Assembly (NCBI GenBank): GCA_964554365.1
Contig: CAZKOJ010000125.1
Location: forward strand, 1 to 13,898
From: Clostridium_AM sp964554365
GTDB taxonomy: Bacteria > Bacillota > Clostridia > Clostridiales > Clostridiaceae
Length of the DNA: 13,898 bases
Direction of reading: 5' to 3'
Position numbers and translations under genes: made by a program. Positions 1-5,775 of the stretch are shown here, piece after piece. The number at the start of each line of letters is the position of its first letter. The first letter of the stretch is position 1. The notes under the pieces are model-generated. The model saw nothing but the letters and a program-made list of their open reading frames with translations. It was not told the DNA's origin and ran no database searches.

Positions 1-63
1 TATGAAAAAGGCTTGCAATTTTTGCAGGCCTTTTTCAACTATAGTTTAAAGTGATAGATGGGT
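1..63. repeat. 63-bp hairpin-bearing repeat, copy 1
   Basis: Positions 1-63 match 5333-5395 at 61 of 63 positions by eye; the first 55 are identical. The element contains AAAAAGGCTTGCAA and TTGCAGGCCTTTTT, which fold into a 14-bp stem with one G-T pair and a 3-nt loop, flanked by A and T runs as in a bidirectional rho-independent terminator. The palindrome AACTATAGTT follows. The copy touches the window edge, so its left limit is unknown. The conserved flank beyond the hairpin means it is more than a chance terminator. Confidence 0.8.
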
Positions 64-119
64 TGAAAAATATACGACATAATTATTGAAATTGAAAGTA
101 CTAACAATGTTCTTTGAAA

Positions 120-149
120 ATTGAATAATGCGGTGTTAAAAAGTAAAAT
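120..149 (+). pseudogene. Remnant of the 3' end of a YrrT-like methyltransferase
   Basis: These 30 nt match 9124-9153, the end of the intact methyltransferase gene plus its stop codon, at 27 of 30 positions. The intact gene ends EIEKCGVRK-stop; here the aligned reading is KIE-stop-CGVKK-stop, with AAA changed to TAA at 126-128. The intact gene is also followed by the same type of palindromic promoter, so the end-plus-promoter arrangement is duplicated. Nothing further upstream is clearly recognisable, so this is the last trace of a lost paralogue. It could alternatively be a conserved 3' regulatory stretch. Confidence 0.55.
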
Positions 150-161
150 TATTTTACATTT

Positions 162-209
162 ATTACAAAAACTATAATCAGCTATCATGTAAATATGATA
201 TAATTACTG
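162..209 (+). promoter_or_regulatory. Palindromic promoter module, copy A (diverged)
   Basis: Positions 183-200 read TATCATGTAAATATGATA, a dyad with one mismatched pair. Its right arm runs into a perfect -10 box, TATAAT, at 199-204. The stretch 162-209 aligns without gaps to 8392-8439, starting with ATTACAAAAA in both. A dyad laid across the -35/-10 spacer is the usual geometry of a repressor operator. The -35 box is poor. The copy now faces a degraded ORF. Confidence 0.6.
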
Positions 210-352
210 ACTTTTATTTAAACAATAGTGAAGAAACAGATATTTTATAATCTTTTCTATCTCAAAATGAACACTTATTATTCTCTTATTATGAGGATTG
301 GTTTGATTTTAGCAAAGAAGATATAAGTGATAGTAGCCTCAATAAAGAATAA
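209..352 (+). pseudogene. Degraded unrecognised ORF behind promoter copy A
   Basis: The frame starting at 209 reads like coding sequence (DFYLNNSEETDIL), is broken by TAA at 248-250, then continues as SFLSQNEHLLFSYYEDWFDF and onward to a stop at 350-352. It is acidic and aromatic-rich, with no start codon or ribosome binding site of its own. A related-looking frame, one base shifted, runs on from about 362 (NEVGAMYSVELDF) to a stop just before the IMP dehydrogenase promoter. I do not recognise the family. It could be a decayed gene once driven by the palindromic promoter, or chance open sequence. Confidence 0.35.
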
Positions 353-391
353 ATAAACACAATGAAGTAGGAGCTATGTATTCCGTAGAAC

Positions 392-420
392 TTGATTTTT
401 TAGAAAAAAAGGTCTATAAT
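392..420 (+). promoter_or_regulatory. Sigma-A-type promoter of the IMP dehydrogenase gene
   Basis: TTGATT (392-397), a 17-nt spacer and a perfect TATAAT (415-420) make a good vegetative promoter. Transcription would start near 427, giving a leader of about 26 nt. The TTG at 420 is therefore inside the -10 box and cannot be the start codon. Confidence 0.7.
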
Positions 421-452
421 TGCTGATAAAATGTTTTTGGGGGGTAAATGAA

Positions 453-1961
453 ATGGCATATTATTACAATGAACCATCACATACTTTTAGTGAATACTTA
501 TTAGTTCCAGGATATTCTTCAACAAAATGTATACCAGCTAATGTATCTTTAAAAACACCTATTACTAAATTTAAAAAAGGTGAAGAACCAGAACTTTCTA
601 TGAATATTCCACTTATTTCTGCTATAATGCAATCTGTTTCTGACGATAAAATGGCAGTTGCTCTTGCAAAAGAAGGCGGTATTTCTTTTATTTACGGTTC
701 TCAGACTATTGAACAGCAGGCAGAAATGGTGAGAAGAGTAAAGAGACATAAGGCTGGCTTTGTTTGCAGCGATTCTAATATAAGACCAGATCAGACTTTG
801 GCAGATATTCTTGATTTAAAAGAAAAAACAGGGCATGCTACTGTTGCTGTTACTAACGATGGTACACCTAATGGTAAATTAATGGGGATAGTAACAAGTA
901 GAGATTACCGTGTCAGTCGTTTAGATAAAAGTACAAAGGTCAGCGAATTTATGACTCCTATTGAAAAGATTATTTATGGCAAAGAGGGAATAACATTAAA
1001 AGAAGCTAATAATATGATTTGGGATCATAAACTTAATACTTTGCCAATTCTTAATAATAGCCAAAGACTTGTTGGTTTTGTATTCAGAAAAGACTATGAT
1101 TCTCACAAGGAAAATCCTCTTGAATTATTAGATTCTTCTAAGAGATATGTTGTTGGTGCTGGTATTAATACAAAAGATTATGCTGAGCGTGTTCCTGTAT
1201 TATTTGAGGCAGGTGCAGATGTTTTATGTATAGACTCTTCTGAGGGTTTCTCAGAATGGCAGAAGCTTACTATTGACTTTATTCGTGAAAAATATGGTGA
1301 CAGCGTAAAAGTTGGTGCAGGTAATATAGTAGATAGAGAAGGTTTCAGATTTCTTGCTGAAGCAGGTGCGGATTTTATTAAAATAGGTGTCGGAGGAGGC
1401 TCTATCTGTATAACTCGTGAAACAAAAGGTATTGGACGAGGACAGGCTACAGCTGTTATTGAAGTTGCTAAGGCAAGAGATGAATATTTTGAGGAAACAG
1501 GTATTTACATACCTATTTGCTCCGATGGGGGTATAGTTCACGACTATCATATTACATTAGCATTAGCTATGGGATGTGATTTTTGTATGTTAGGAAGATA
1601 TTTCTCTCGTTTCGATGAAAGTCCTACAAATAAGGTTATTATAAACGGTAGCTATATGAAAGAATACTGGGGTGAAGGTTCTTCAAGAGCAAGAAATTGG
1701 CAGAGATATGATTTAGGTGGTGCTTCTAAGCTTTCTTTTGAAGAAGGTGTTGATTCATATGTACCTTATGCAGGAAGTCTTCATGACAATTTAAGCATTA
1801 CCTTAAGCAAGATTCGTTCAACTATGTGCAATTGTGGTGCTTTAAGTATTCCAGAATTACAAGAAAAAGCTAAGCTTACATTAGTTTCTTCTGTAAGTAT
1901 TGTTGAAGGTGGAGCACATGATGTTGTATTAAGGGATAAAAATATAACTCCTGTTAAATAA
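453..1961 (+). CDS. guaB: IMP dehydrogenase, Tritrichomonas-type
   Basis: It oxidises IMP to XMP with NAD+, the committed step of guanine nucleotide synthesis, in the cytoplasm. The (beta/alpha)8 barrel is interrupted by a CBS pair at about residues 105-220. The active-site loop is GGGSICITRE, with the nucleophile Cys319. The flap contains RNWQRYDLGG, with Arg418 and Tyr419 as general base and partner. From memory, these positions, Asp261, Lys310 and Glu431 coincide with the numbering of the T. foetus enzyme (503 aa), and the similarity runs from the N-terminal AYYYNEP to the C-terminal SSVSIVEGGAHDV. Ordinary bacterial GuaB has a different loop context. The start is ATG 453, 8 nt after GGGGGG, giving 502 aa. 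The gene appears monocistronic, from the promoter at 392-420. A second, conventional guaB elsewhere in the genome is plausible. Confidence 0.96.
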   Translation: MAYYYNEPSHTFSEYLLVPGYSSTKCIPANVSLKTPITKFKKGEEPELSMNIPLISAIMQSVSDDKMAVALAKEGGISFIYGSQTIEQQAEMVRRVKRHKAGFVCSDSNIRPDQTLADILDLKEKTGHATVAVTNDGTPNGKLMGIVTSRDYRVSRLDKSTKVSEFMTPIEKIIYGKEGITLKEANNMIWDHKLNTLPILNNSQRLVGFVFRKDYDSHKENPLELLDSSKRYVVGAGINTKDYAERVPVLFEAGADVLCIDSSEGFSEWQKLTIDFIREKYGDSVKVGAGNIVDREGFRFLAEAGADFIKIGVGGGSICITRETKGIGRGQATAVIEVAKARDEYFEETGIYIPICSDGGIVHDYHITLALAMGCDFCMLGRYFSRFDESPTNKVIINGSYMKEYWGEGSSRARNWQRYDLGGASKLSFEEGVDSYVPYAGSLHDNLSITLSKIRSTMCNCGALSIPELQEKAKLTLVSSVSIVEGGAHDVVLRDKNITPVK

Positions 1962-1980
1962 GAAATATCTAAGATAATGT

Positions 1981-2070
1981 GGGTATGGAAAAATTAAAAA
2001 CGGTAATCAACTACTTAACCATTGTAAAAATTTATATCCAAGTTTAGAATTATGTGTTTATACAGATCTT
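1981..2070 (+). pseudogene. GNAT acetyltransferase fragment
   Basis: The frame from 1981 reads GYGKIKNGNQLLNHCKNLYP and continues SLELCVYTD. This resembles the acetyl-CoA-binding helix and following strand of GNAT N-acetyltransferases (usual pattern: glycine loop, xxLL, helix, then strand L-x-V). There is no start codon, no N-terminal half and no C-terminal NxxAxxFY segment. After about 2070 the frame runs into a stop at 2095-2097, where a transporter fragment begins in another frame. Two genes appear to have been joined by deletion. The family call rests on one motif only. Confidence 0.5.
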
Positions 2071-2078
2071 GCTACTAT

Positions 2079-2231
2079 TACACCACAGCTTCTATGATAA
2101 CTCAGATGGCTCAAATATATAAGAAAGATGCAGGGTATGCTAGTGCAATTAATGTAATTACAACTATTACCTGCATTATTACCATGCCAGTAATGGTTTG
2201 GTTGTATTTAGGGGTAGTTACCAAGATGTAG
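2079..2231 (+). pseudogene. 3' remnant of an AEC (auxin efflux carrier) family permease
   Basis: The frame from about 2079 reads TTASMITQMAQIYKKDAGYA and then a hydrophobic helix (SAINVITTITCIITMPVMV) before the stop at 2229-2231. This is the characteristic C-terminus of AEC-family carriers: a small-residue loop, a xxAxxYxxDxxYAS motif and a last transmembrane helix containing TMP. An intact member has about 300 residues and ten helices, so roughly 85% is missing. The Met at 2094 has no ribosome binding site. It is fused out of frame to the acetyltransferase fragment. Confidence 0.7.
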
Positions 2232-2245
2232 AAAATTTGGTTATA

Positions 2246-2281
2246 AGTTACGTCAGAATCGTAAAATGTGATGACGTAACT
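2246..2281. repeat. Perfect 10-bp inverted repeat
   Basis: AGTTACGTCA (2246-2255) and TGACGTAACT (2272-2281) are perfect reverse complements separated by 16 nt. There is no T-run, so a terminator role is unlikely. It lies just after the decayed permease and could be an orphan operator or an element end. Confidence 0.5.
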
Positions 2282-2317
2282 ATACAATTAAACATATTTA
2301 GGATTAGTTTTATTTAA

Positions 2318-2349
2318 AGTAAGCCTTGAATTAAAAATTAAGGCTTACT
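2318..2349. terminator. Bidirectional terminator, lysR side
   Basis: AGTAAGCCTT (2318-2327) and AAGGCTTACT (2340-2349) form a perfect 10-bp stem with a 12-nt loop. On the plus strand it is followed by CTTTTATTT; on the minus strand by TTTAAATAAAA. It sits 57 nt past the stop of the minus-strand lysR-type gene and would also stop read-through from the left. Confidence 0.75.
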
Positions 2350-2406
2350 CTTTTATTTGACGTAGGAACAATTAGGGTATTTTCACCATACAAGTAGCAA
2401 ATCACT

Positions 2407-3297
2407 TCAATCAATATTAAAGCTTTCTCTCACTAATTGCATAAACAACGACATTGCAGGACTAATCCATTTGTTCTTATGATAAGCGTATATTGCTGTG
2501 ATTTTGGTATCAGAGCATCCTAACTCAAGTTCTTTTAACTTACCATTTTCCAGTTCTTCTTCTACTGTAAAACGAGGCAAGAAAGAAATTCCTAAATTAC
2601 TTGCAACACATCTTTTTATTGCTTCAATGCTCCAAAGTTCAATTGTGTTATTTAAGAATATCTTGTTACCACAAAAATAATTTTCAAGTATTTTTCGATA
2701 AATAGATTCAGGCTCATTAATAATAAGACTTGTATTTATTTCTTGATTTGGTTTACAAAAATCAAATTTATCTTGCTCTAATAAAGGTGAACATATTAAA
2801 GCTAAAGCGAAATCAGATAGTTTAATAGTAATCAAACTATCATTTTCACTCCCCACATCGTACATTAAACCAAGGTCTACCTCGCCCTTTGATAAGAGAT
2901 TTTTTATGGCAAGGCAATTGAGTGAAATGATAGAAATTTTTACATTAGGAGCTTTTTCTTTAAATAAGCTTAACACATTTTGTAATTTATAAGACATCAA
3001 TGATTCTGCAACTGCAATTTTCAATTCTCCTGTAATCTTATCACCAGATTTACCAATACTCTCAATTTTTTTTACTGTATCAAGTAATTCATTGGCATAG
3101 GGTATCAACTCTTTTCCTAATGTGGTTAGTACCATGTTACGACCAATTTTTTCAAATAACTTGATTGAGAGTTCCTGCTCTAGCTGCTGAATTTGAGATG
3201 TAACAGTAGACTGAGTATATCCCAGTTTCATTGCAGCATTGGAAAAATTACCTTCTTCTATAATACTTTTAAATGTTTTAAAGTGTCTAATATCCAT
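2407..3297 (-). CDS. LysR-family transcriptional regulator
   Basis: At 296 aa it has the standard LysR length. The N-terminal winged helix-turn-helix spans residues 1-60 (MDIRHFKTFKSIIEEGNFSN, then AAMKLGYTQSTVTSQIQQLE), followed by the linker helix. A periplasmic-binding-protein-like effector domain covers about 90-290 (GELKIAVAESL, VDLGLMYD, LGISFLPRF). The start is preceded by GGAG at 8 nt. It is divergent from the QueG-like and LysE genes at 3426-5085 and shares a 128-nt control region with nested dyads, so it most likely regulates them and itself. The effector is unknown; an amino acid or related metabolite would fit the exporter next door. Confidence 0.95.
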   Translation of the reverse strand: MDIRHFKTFKSIIEEGNFSNAAMKLGYTQSTVTSQIQQLEQELSIKLFEKIGRNMVLTTLGKELIPYANELLDTVKKIESIGKSGDKITGELKIAVAESLMSYKLQNVLSLFKEKAPNVKISIISLNCLAIKNLLSKGEVDLGLMYDVGSENDSLITIKLSDFALALICSPLLEQDKFDFCKPNQEINTSLIINEPESIYRKILENYFCGNKIFLNNTIELWSIEAIKRCVASNLGISFLPRFTVEEELENGKLKELELGCSDTKITAIYAYHKNKWISPAMSLFMQLVRESFNID

Positions 3298-3325
3298 TTA
3301 TTTCACTCCAATCTCTATATTATAT

Positions 3326-3354
3326 ATAATATATTTGTAAAATCGAATTGTCAA
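3326..3354 (-). promoter_or_regulatory. lysR promoter inside the central operator
   Basis: On the minus strand, TTGACA (3354-3349), a 17-nt spacer and TATTAT (3331-3326) form a near-consensus promoter. The -35 box lies inside the palindrome at 3343-3359, which suggests autorepression. Confidence 0.7.
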
Positions 3355-3379
3355 TTCGAATATATCAATTTTACAAATA
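3332..3379. promoter_or_regulatory. Nested inverted repeats, candidate LysR operator
   Basis: The outer arms TATTTGTAAAAT (3332-3343) and ATTTTACAAATA (3368-3379) are perfect 12-bp complements. Inside them, TCGAATTG-T-CAATTCGA (3343-3359) is a perfect 8-bp-arm palindrome. LysR proteins bind as tetramers to paired interrupted dyads between divergent genes, which fits this layout. The outer right arm also contains the -35 box of the rightward promoter. Confidence 0.65.
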
Positions 3380-3398
3380 CATAATTTCTTGATAGTAT
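3370..3398 (+). promoter_or_regulatory. Promoter of the QueG-like/LysE unit
   Basis: TTTACA (3370-3375), 17 nt, then TAGTAT (3393-3398). The -35 box overlaps the right arm of the outer operator dyad. The moderate -10 box fits an activator-dependent promoter. Confidence 0.5.
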
Positions 3399-3425
3399 AA
3401 ATTAACGAAGGGGGGTGTAAAGGAA

Positions 3426-4457
3426 ATGAACTCATTAGCAGAACAAATAAAAAGTGTAGCACTTAATATGAGCTACGAAAAGTGCGGTATTATTAAAATA
3501 TCTGATATGTCCGGTTATGAGGAAAAACTTAATGAAAGAATTGAGCGTATTCCGGAAGTTAAGCCATATTATGAAGGATTTTATCCTTTTGCCCATTTGC
3601 AAGATACATATCCTTGGGCAAAATCAATTATTATCTGTGTAAGACAATACGGGAAATATCATATTCCTGATCACTTAAAAGGATTTATTGCTAAATATTA
3701 TTTAGTAGATAGTAGAAGGGATGAAAACTCTGAAGATTATCAAGATAGTTTGAAATTTGAAGCCTATATGCAAAAAATGGGGCTTAAAACAGCCACTGAA
3801 AGGAAATTTGGTATTACTGCATTACGCTGGGCGGCGTTGAAAGCTGGACTTGGATTAGTACGTAAAAATAATTTCTTTTATACAGAATCCGGTTCATGGG
3901 TGCATTTAGAGGCATGGCTTATAGACAAAGAGTTGGAATCTCTTGAAATACCAACATTGAAGGAATGCCCCAAGCAATGTAATCTGTGTATCAAATCCTG
4001 TCCAACATCTTCTTTATCAGAACCGTATACTATGAACCGATCATCATGTATCTCTTGTCTTACCACATGGGAGGGTTGGGATTTGCCGAATGAAAAATTT
4101 AATAATCAGATGGGTAGTTGGGTATTTGGATGCGATGTTTGTCAAGATGTTTGTCCTATGAACAAAGGAGCTTGGAATGCTACAGACGAATTCCCTGGTT
4201 TATCTGAATTAAGCCAACATATATCGCTAGAAAAAATTCTAAAAATGGACTATACATTTTTAGAGAAGGTAATGCAACCTAAGTTTTGGTATATACAAAA
4301 AACTGATGTTTGGAAATGGAAAACTAATGCCATTAACGCAATGGTAAATGATTATAATGAACAGTATAAAGAATATATCTTGTATGCTTGTAACGACAGT
4401 AATGCAAACGTAAGAGAAATGGCGGAGTGGGCAATTCAAAAGCTGAATCTGCTATAA
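3426..4457 (+). CDS. QueG-like double [4Fe-4S] cluster protein
   Basis: This 343-aa cytoplasmic protein resembles epoxyqueuosine reductase QueG over most of its length. It has a cobalamin-type N-domain with the conserved AGLGLVRKNNFF and GSWVHLEAWL segments (about 140-165). A two-cluster ferredoxin domain follows: C181-x3-C185-x2-C188-x3-C192-P, C208 and C211, then C236-x2-C239-x3-C243-P. The C-terminus (about 295-343) is HEAT-like. Two departures matter. In my by-eye alignment the catalytic Asp of QueG corresponds to Phe128, and the first cluster motif has CxxxC instead of CxxC. I therefore doubt a tRNA queuosine role and favour an uncharacterised reductase paralogue. The start follows AAGGGGGG. 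It is 43 nt ahead of the LysE gene and probably co-transcribed with it, under the divergent LysR. Confidence 0.85.
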   Translation: MNSLAEQIKSVALNMSYEKCGIIKISDMSGYEEKLNERIERIPEVKPYYEGFYPFAHLQDTYPWAKSIIICVRQYGKYHIPDHLKGFIAKYYLVDSRRDENSEDYQDSLKFEAYMQKMGLKTATERKFGITALRWAALKAGLGLVRKNNFFYTESGSWVHLEAWLIDKELESLEIPTLKECPKQCNLCIKSCPTSSLSEPYTMNRSSCISCLTTWEGWDLPNEKFNNQMGSWVFGCDVCQDVCPMNKGAWNATDEFPGLSELSQHISLEKILKMDYTFLEKVMQPKFWYIQKTDVWKWKTNAINAMVNDYNEQYKEYILYACNDSNANVREMAEWAIQKLNLL

Positions 4458-4500
4458 GTACTTTACTTTCTATTATATATTTTTTAGGAGAAAGAATTTT

Positions 4501-5085
4501 ATGAACAATTTAGTAGCATTTTTGACCTATACACTTTTAACTGCATTTACACCAGGTCCAAATAATATTTTAGCAATGTCAAATACCAGTAAGTATGGAT
4601 TGAAAAAAAGTATAGGATTAATCCAAGGAATCTTTTTTGGATTCCTTTCGGTAATGATATTGTGCAGTCTTTTTAGTGTAATGCTTGTTAATGTTATTCC
4701 AACAATTAAACCTGCTATGACCTATATGGGGGTGGCATATATTTTGTGGCTTGCATGGCATATTGTAAAAAGTAAACCGCAAGAGAATGCTGAAAATGTA
4801 GAAAAAGCAGACAGTTTTATGACAGGTTTTTTTCTACAATTTGTTAATATAAAAATTATATTATACGGTATAACAGCAATTTCTACCTTTATTACACCTT
4901 ACTACAGTTCTCCTTTTTCAATTGGAGGCTTTACATTGATAATCACAGCATTCGGATGTGCTGGAACATTTACTTGGGCTATTTTTGGTGCAGTATTTCA
5001 GAGAGTTTTTAAAAAGTACAGCAGTTGTATTAATATTATAATGGCATTGCTGTTAGTGTATTGTGCAATAACCTTAATTATTTAA
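4501..5085 (+). CDS. LysE/RhtB-family amino-acid exporter
   Basis: The 194-aa hydrophobic protein has about six membrane helices and the family hallmark near the N-terminus, FTPGPNN (residues 16-22), followed by the GLKKSIGLIQG loop. The second half (FFLQFVNIKIILYGITAIST, about 110-130) matches the conserved LQFxNxK region of the superfamily. Members expel amino acids or derivatives such as lysine, threonine, cysteine or O-acetylserine; the substrate here is not readable. AGGAG lies 11-12 nt before ATG. It is the second gene of a probable operon with the QueG-like protein, facing a LysR regulator, the common arrangement for this exporter family. Confidence 0.92.
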   Translation: MNNLVAFLTYTLLTAFTPGPNNILAMSNTSKYGLKKSIGLIQGIFFGFLSVMILCSLFSVMLVNVIPTIKPAMTYMGVAYILWLAWHIVKSKPQENAENVEKADSFMTGFFLQFVNIKIILYGITAISTFITPYYSSPFSIGGFTLIITAFGCAGTFTWAIFGAVFQRVFKKYSSCINIIMALLLVYCAITLII

Positions 5086-5115
5086 GAACCTAAAAGCAAA
5101 ATATTATATTATTAT

Positions 5116-5160
5116 AACTCAAATACATAGGTTTAAAAGGTAAAGTTTGAGGATTTATAT
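5116..5160. repeat. 45-bp direct repeat, copy 1
   Basis: It matches 5658-5702 at 39 of 45 positions, the first 26 being identical (aactcaaatacataggtttaaaaggt, split here as aactcaaatacata and ggtttaaaaggt). The two copies bracket the hairpin, the 63-bp repeat and the small gene. The second copy lies in the upstream region of that small gene. Confidence 0.75.
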
Positions 5161-5166
5161 AAGGAA

Positions 5167-5241
5167 GCTTTGGACAAATTTATCTGCTGCACTAATAAAA
5201 TATTCATTTAGGGTCATGTAGCTGATAAACTTGTCTAAAGC
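5167..5241. repeat. Long imperfect hairpin
   Basis: Arms 5167-5190 and 5218-5241 are complementary over 24 nt with 20 Watson-Crick pairs and two further G-T pairs on the plus strand; the loop is 27 nt. There is no T-tract. It could be a miniature inverted-repeat element, a structured small RNA or the ends of a decayed insertion. No gene is visible in 5086-5332 other than a 16-codon frame without a ribosome binding site (5273-5320). Confidence 0.5.
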
Positions 5242-5332
5242 AAATAATTTTATTTGGACGTTAAATTTATGGATAAAAGGGATATAGTGTGGGGATTAAT
5301 ACTTGGGGAAAGCTTATGAATGGGTAGATAGT

Positions 5333-5395
5333 TATGAAAAAGGCTTGCAATTTTTGCAGGCCTTTTTCAACTATAGTTTAAAGTGATTAATGGGT
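5333..5395. repeat. 63-bp hairpin-bearing repeat, copy 2
   Basis: Nearly identical to positions 1-63 (two differences, at the second and third positions after the identical 55). Hairpin stem at about 5337-5367. Both copies lie in gene-poor sequence with decayed material. This one is between the LysE gene and the small minus-strand gene, where it could also end transcription from either side. Confidence 0.8.
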
Positions 5396-5437
5396 AATAT
5401 GAAAAAAATGCCATGTAATTAGTTTGAATATAGACAA

Positions 5438-5475
5438 ATAAAAAAGACTCGTGATTAGTTTTTATCACAAGCCTT
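5438..5475 (-). terminator. Terminator of the 31-codon gene
   Basis: On the minus strand AAGGCTTGTGAT (5475-5464) pairs with ATCACGAGTCTT (5455-5444) over 12 bp with two G-T pairs and an 8-nt loop, followed immediately by a run of T (plus-strand A-run 5438-5445). It lies 24 nt after the stop of the small gene, in the correct orientation. Confidence 0.85.
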
Positions 5476-5498
5476 TATAATGGGAAATTTAAAGAATT

Positions 5499-5594
5499 CT
5501 ATTTTAAACCTAACATCATTAAAATACAATTTGCTAATTCTTGTCCATGCATACCACATGTGTGAATGCATTGAGCTAAAGCTTGACCTATCAT
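5499..5594 (-). CDS. Small cysteine/histidine-containing peptide, 31 aa, unknown function
   Basis: A complete small gene that a length cutoff would miss. ATG at 5594 is preceded by a textbook Shine-Dalgarno, AGGAGGTG (5600-5607), at 5-nt spacing. TAG is at 5499-5501 and a strong terminator follows. The peptide begins MIGQALAQCIHTCGMHGQEL and ends ANCILMMLGLK. It has Cys9, Cys13 and Cys23 and His11 and His16, a CxHxCxxH cluster, then a hydrophobic C-terminal helix. No signal peptide or double-glycine leader is evident. I do not recognise a family. Options are a metal-binding or membrane-associated micropeptide, a peptide signal or a toxin. The longer 71-codon frame overlapping it has no ribosome binding site and reads as a shadow. 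Confidence 0.65.
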   Translation of the reverse strand: MIGQALAQCIHTCGMHGQELANCILMMLGLK

Positions 5595-5657
5595 TACAAC
5601 ACCTCCTATAAATCATATTTAAATTATAATCCAAAGTTATGTAGGTATTATAAAGAA

Positions 5658-5702
5658 AACTCAAATACATAGGTTTAAAAGGTGAAATTTGGGTACTTAT
5701 AG
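5658..5702. repeat. 45-bp direct repeat, copy 2
   Basis: Partner of 5116-5160 (39 of 45 identical). It lies 51 nt upstream of the small gene's ribosome binding site and may include its promoter, though I find no good -35/-10 pair there. The pair could be footprints of an insertion or of unequal recombination. Confidence 0.75.
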
Positions 5703-5741
5703 AAATGAGTGATTAGGTGGCGGGTGCTACAACAGAATCTC

Positions 5742-5775
5742 ACTGTATGCAAATCAGCTTTTCTTGACATACAGT
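5742..5775. promoter_or_regulatory. Inverted repeat over a TTGACA box, upstream of the HAD-Nudix gene
   Basis: ACTGTATG (5742-5749) and CATACAGT (5768-5775) are perfect 8-bp complements; the right arm overlaps a consensus -35, TTGACA (5764-5769). A convincing -10 at 17 nt is missing, and the best alternative -10 is TATTAT at 5815-5820. It may be an operator for the next gene, but the promoter assignment is weak. Confidence 0.4.

Noticed and set aside
376..426. 16-codon frame MYSVELDF... after GGAGCT
   Set aside because: It overlaps the IMP dehydrogenase promoter and stops at once; at most the end of the degraded ORF.
420..452. TTG start extending the IMP dehydrogenase by 11 residues
   Set aside because: The TTG lies in the predicted -10 box; ATG 453 has a proper ribosome binding site and gives the family's usual N-terminus.
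5455..5670. 71-codon minus-strand frame
   Set aside because: No ribosome binding site and low-complexity composition; the well-signalled 31-codon gene is in another frame of the same strand.
5700..5760. Possible T-box or other riboswitch before the HAD-Nudix gene (GGTGGCGGGTGCTAC)
   Set aside because: The T-box core AGGGTGGNACCGCG is not present and no leader stem-terminator pair could be traced.
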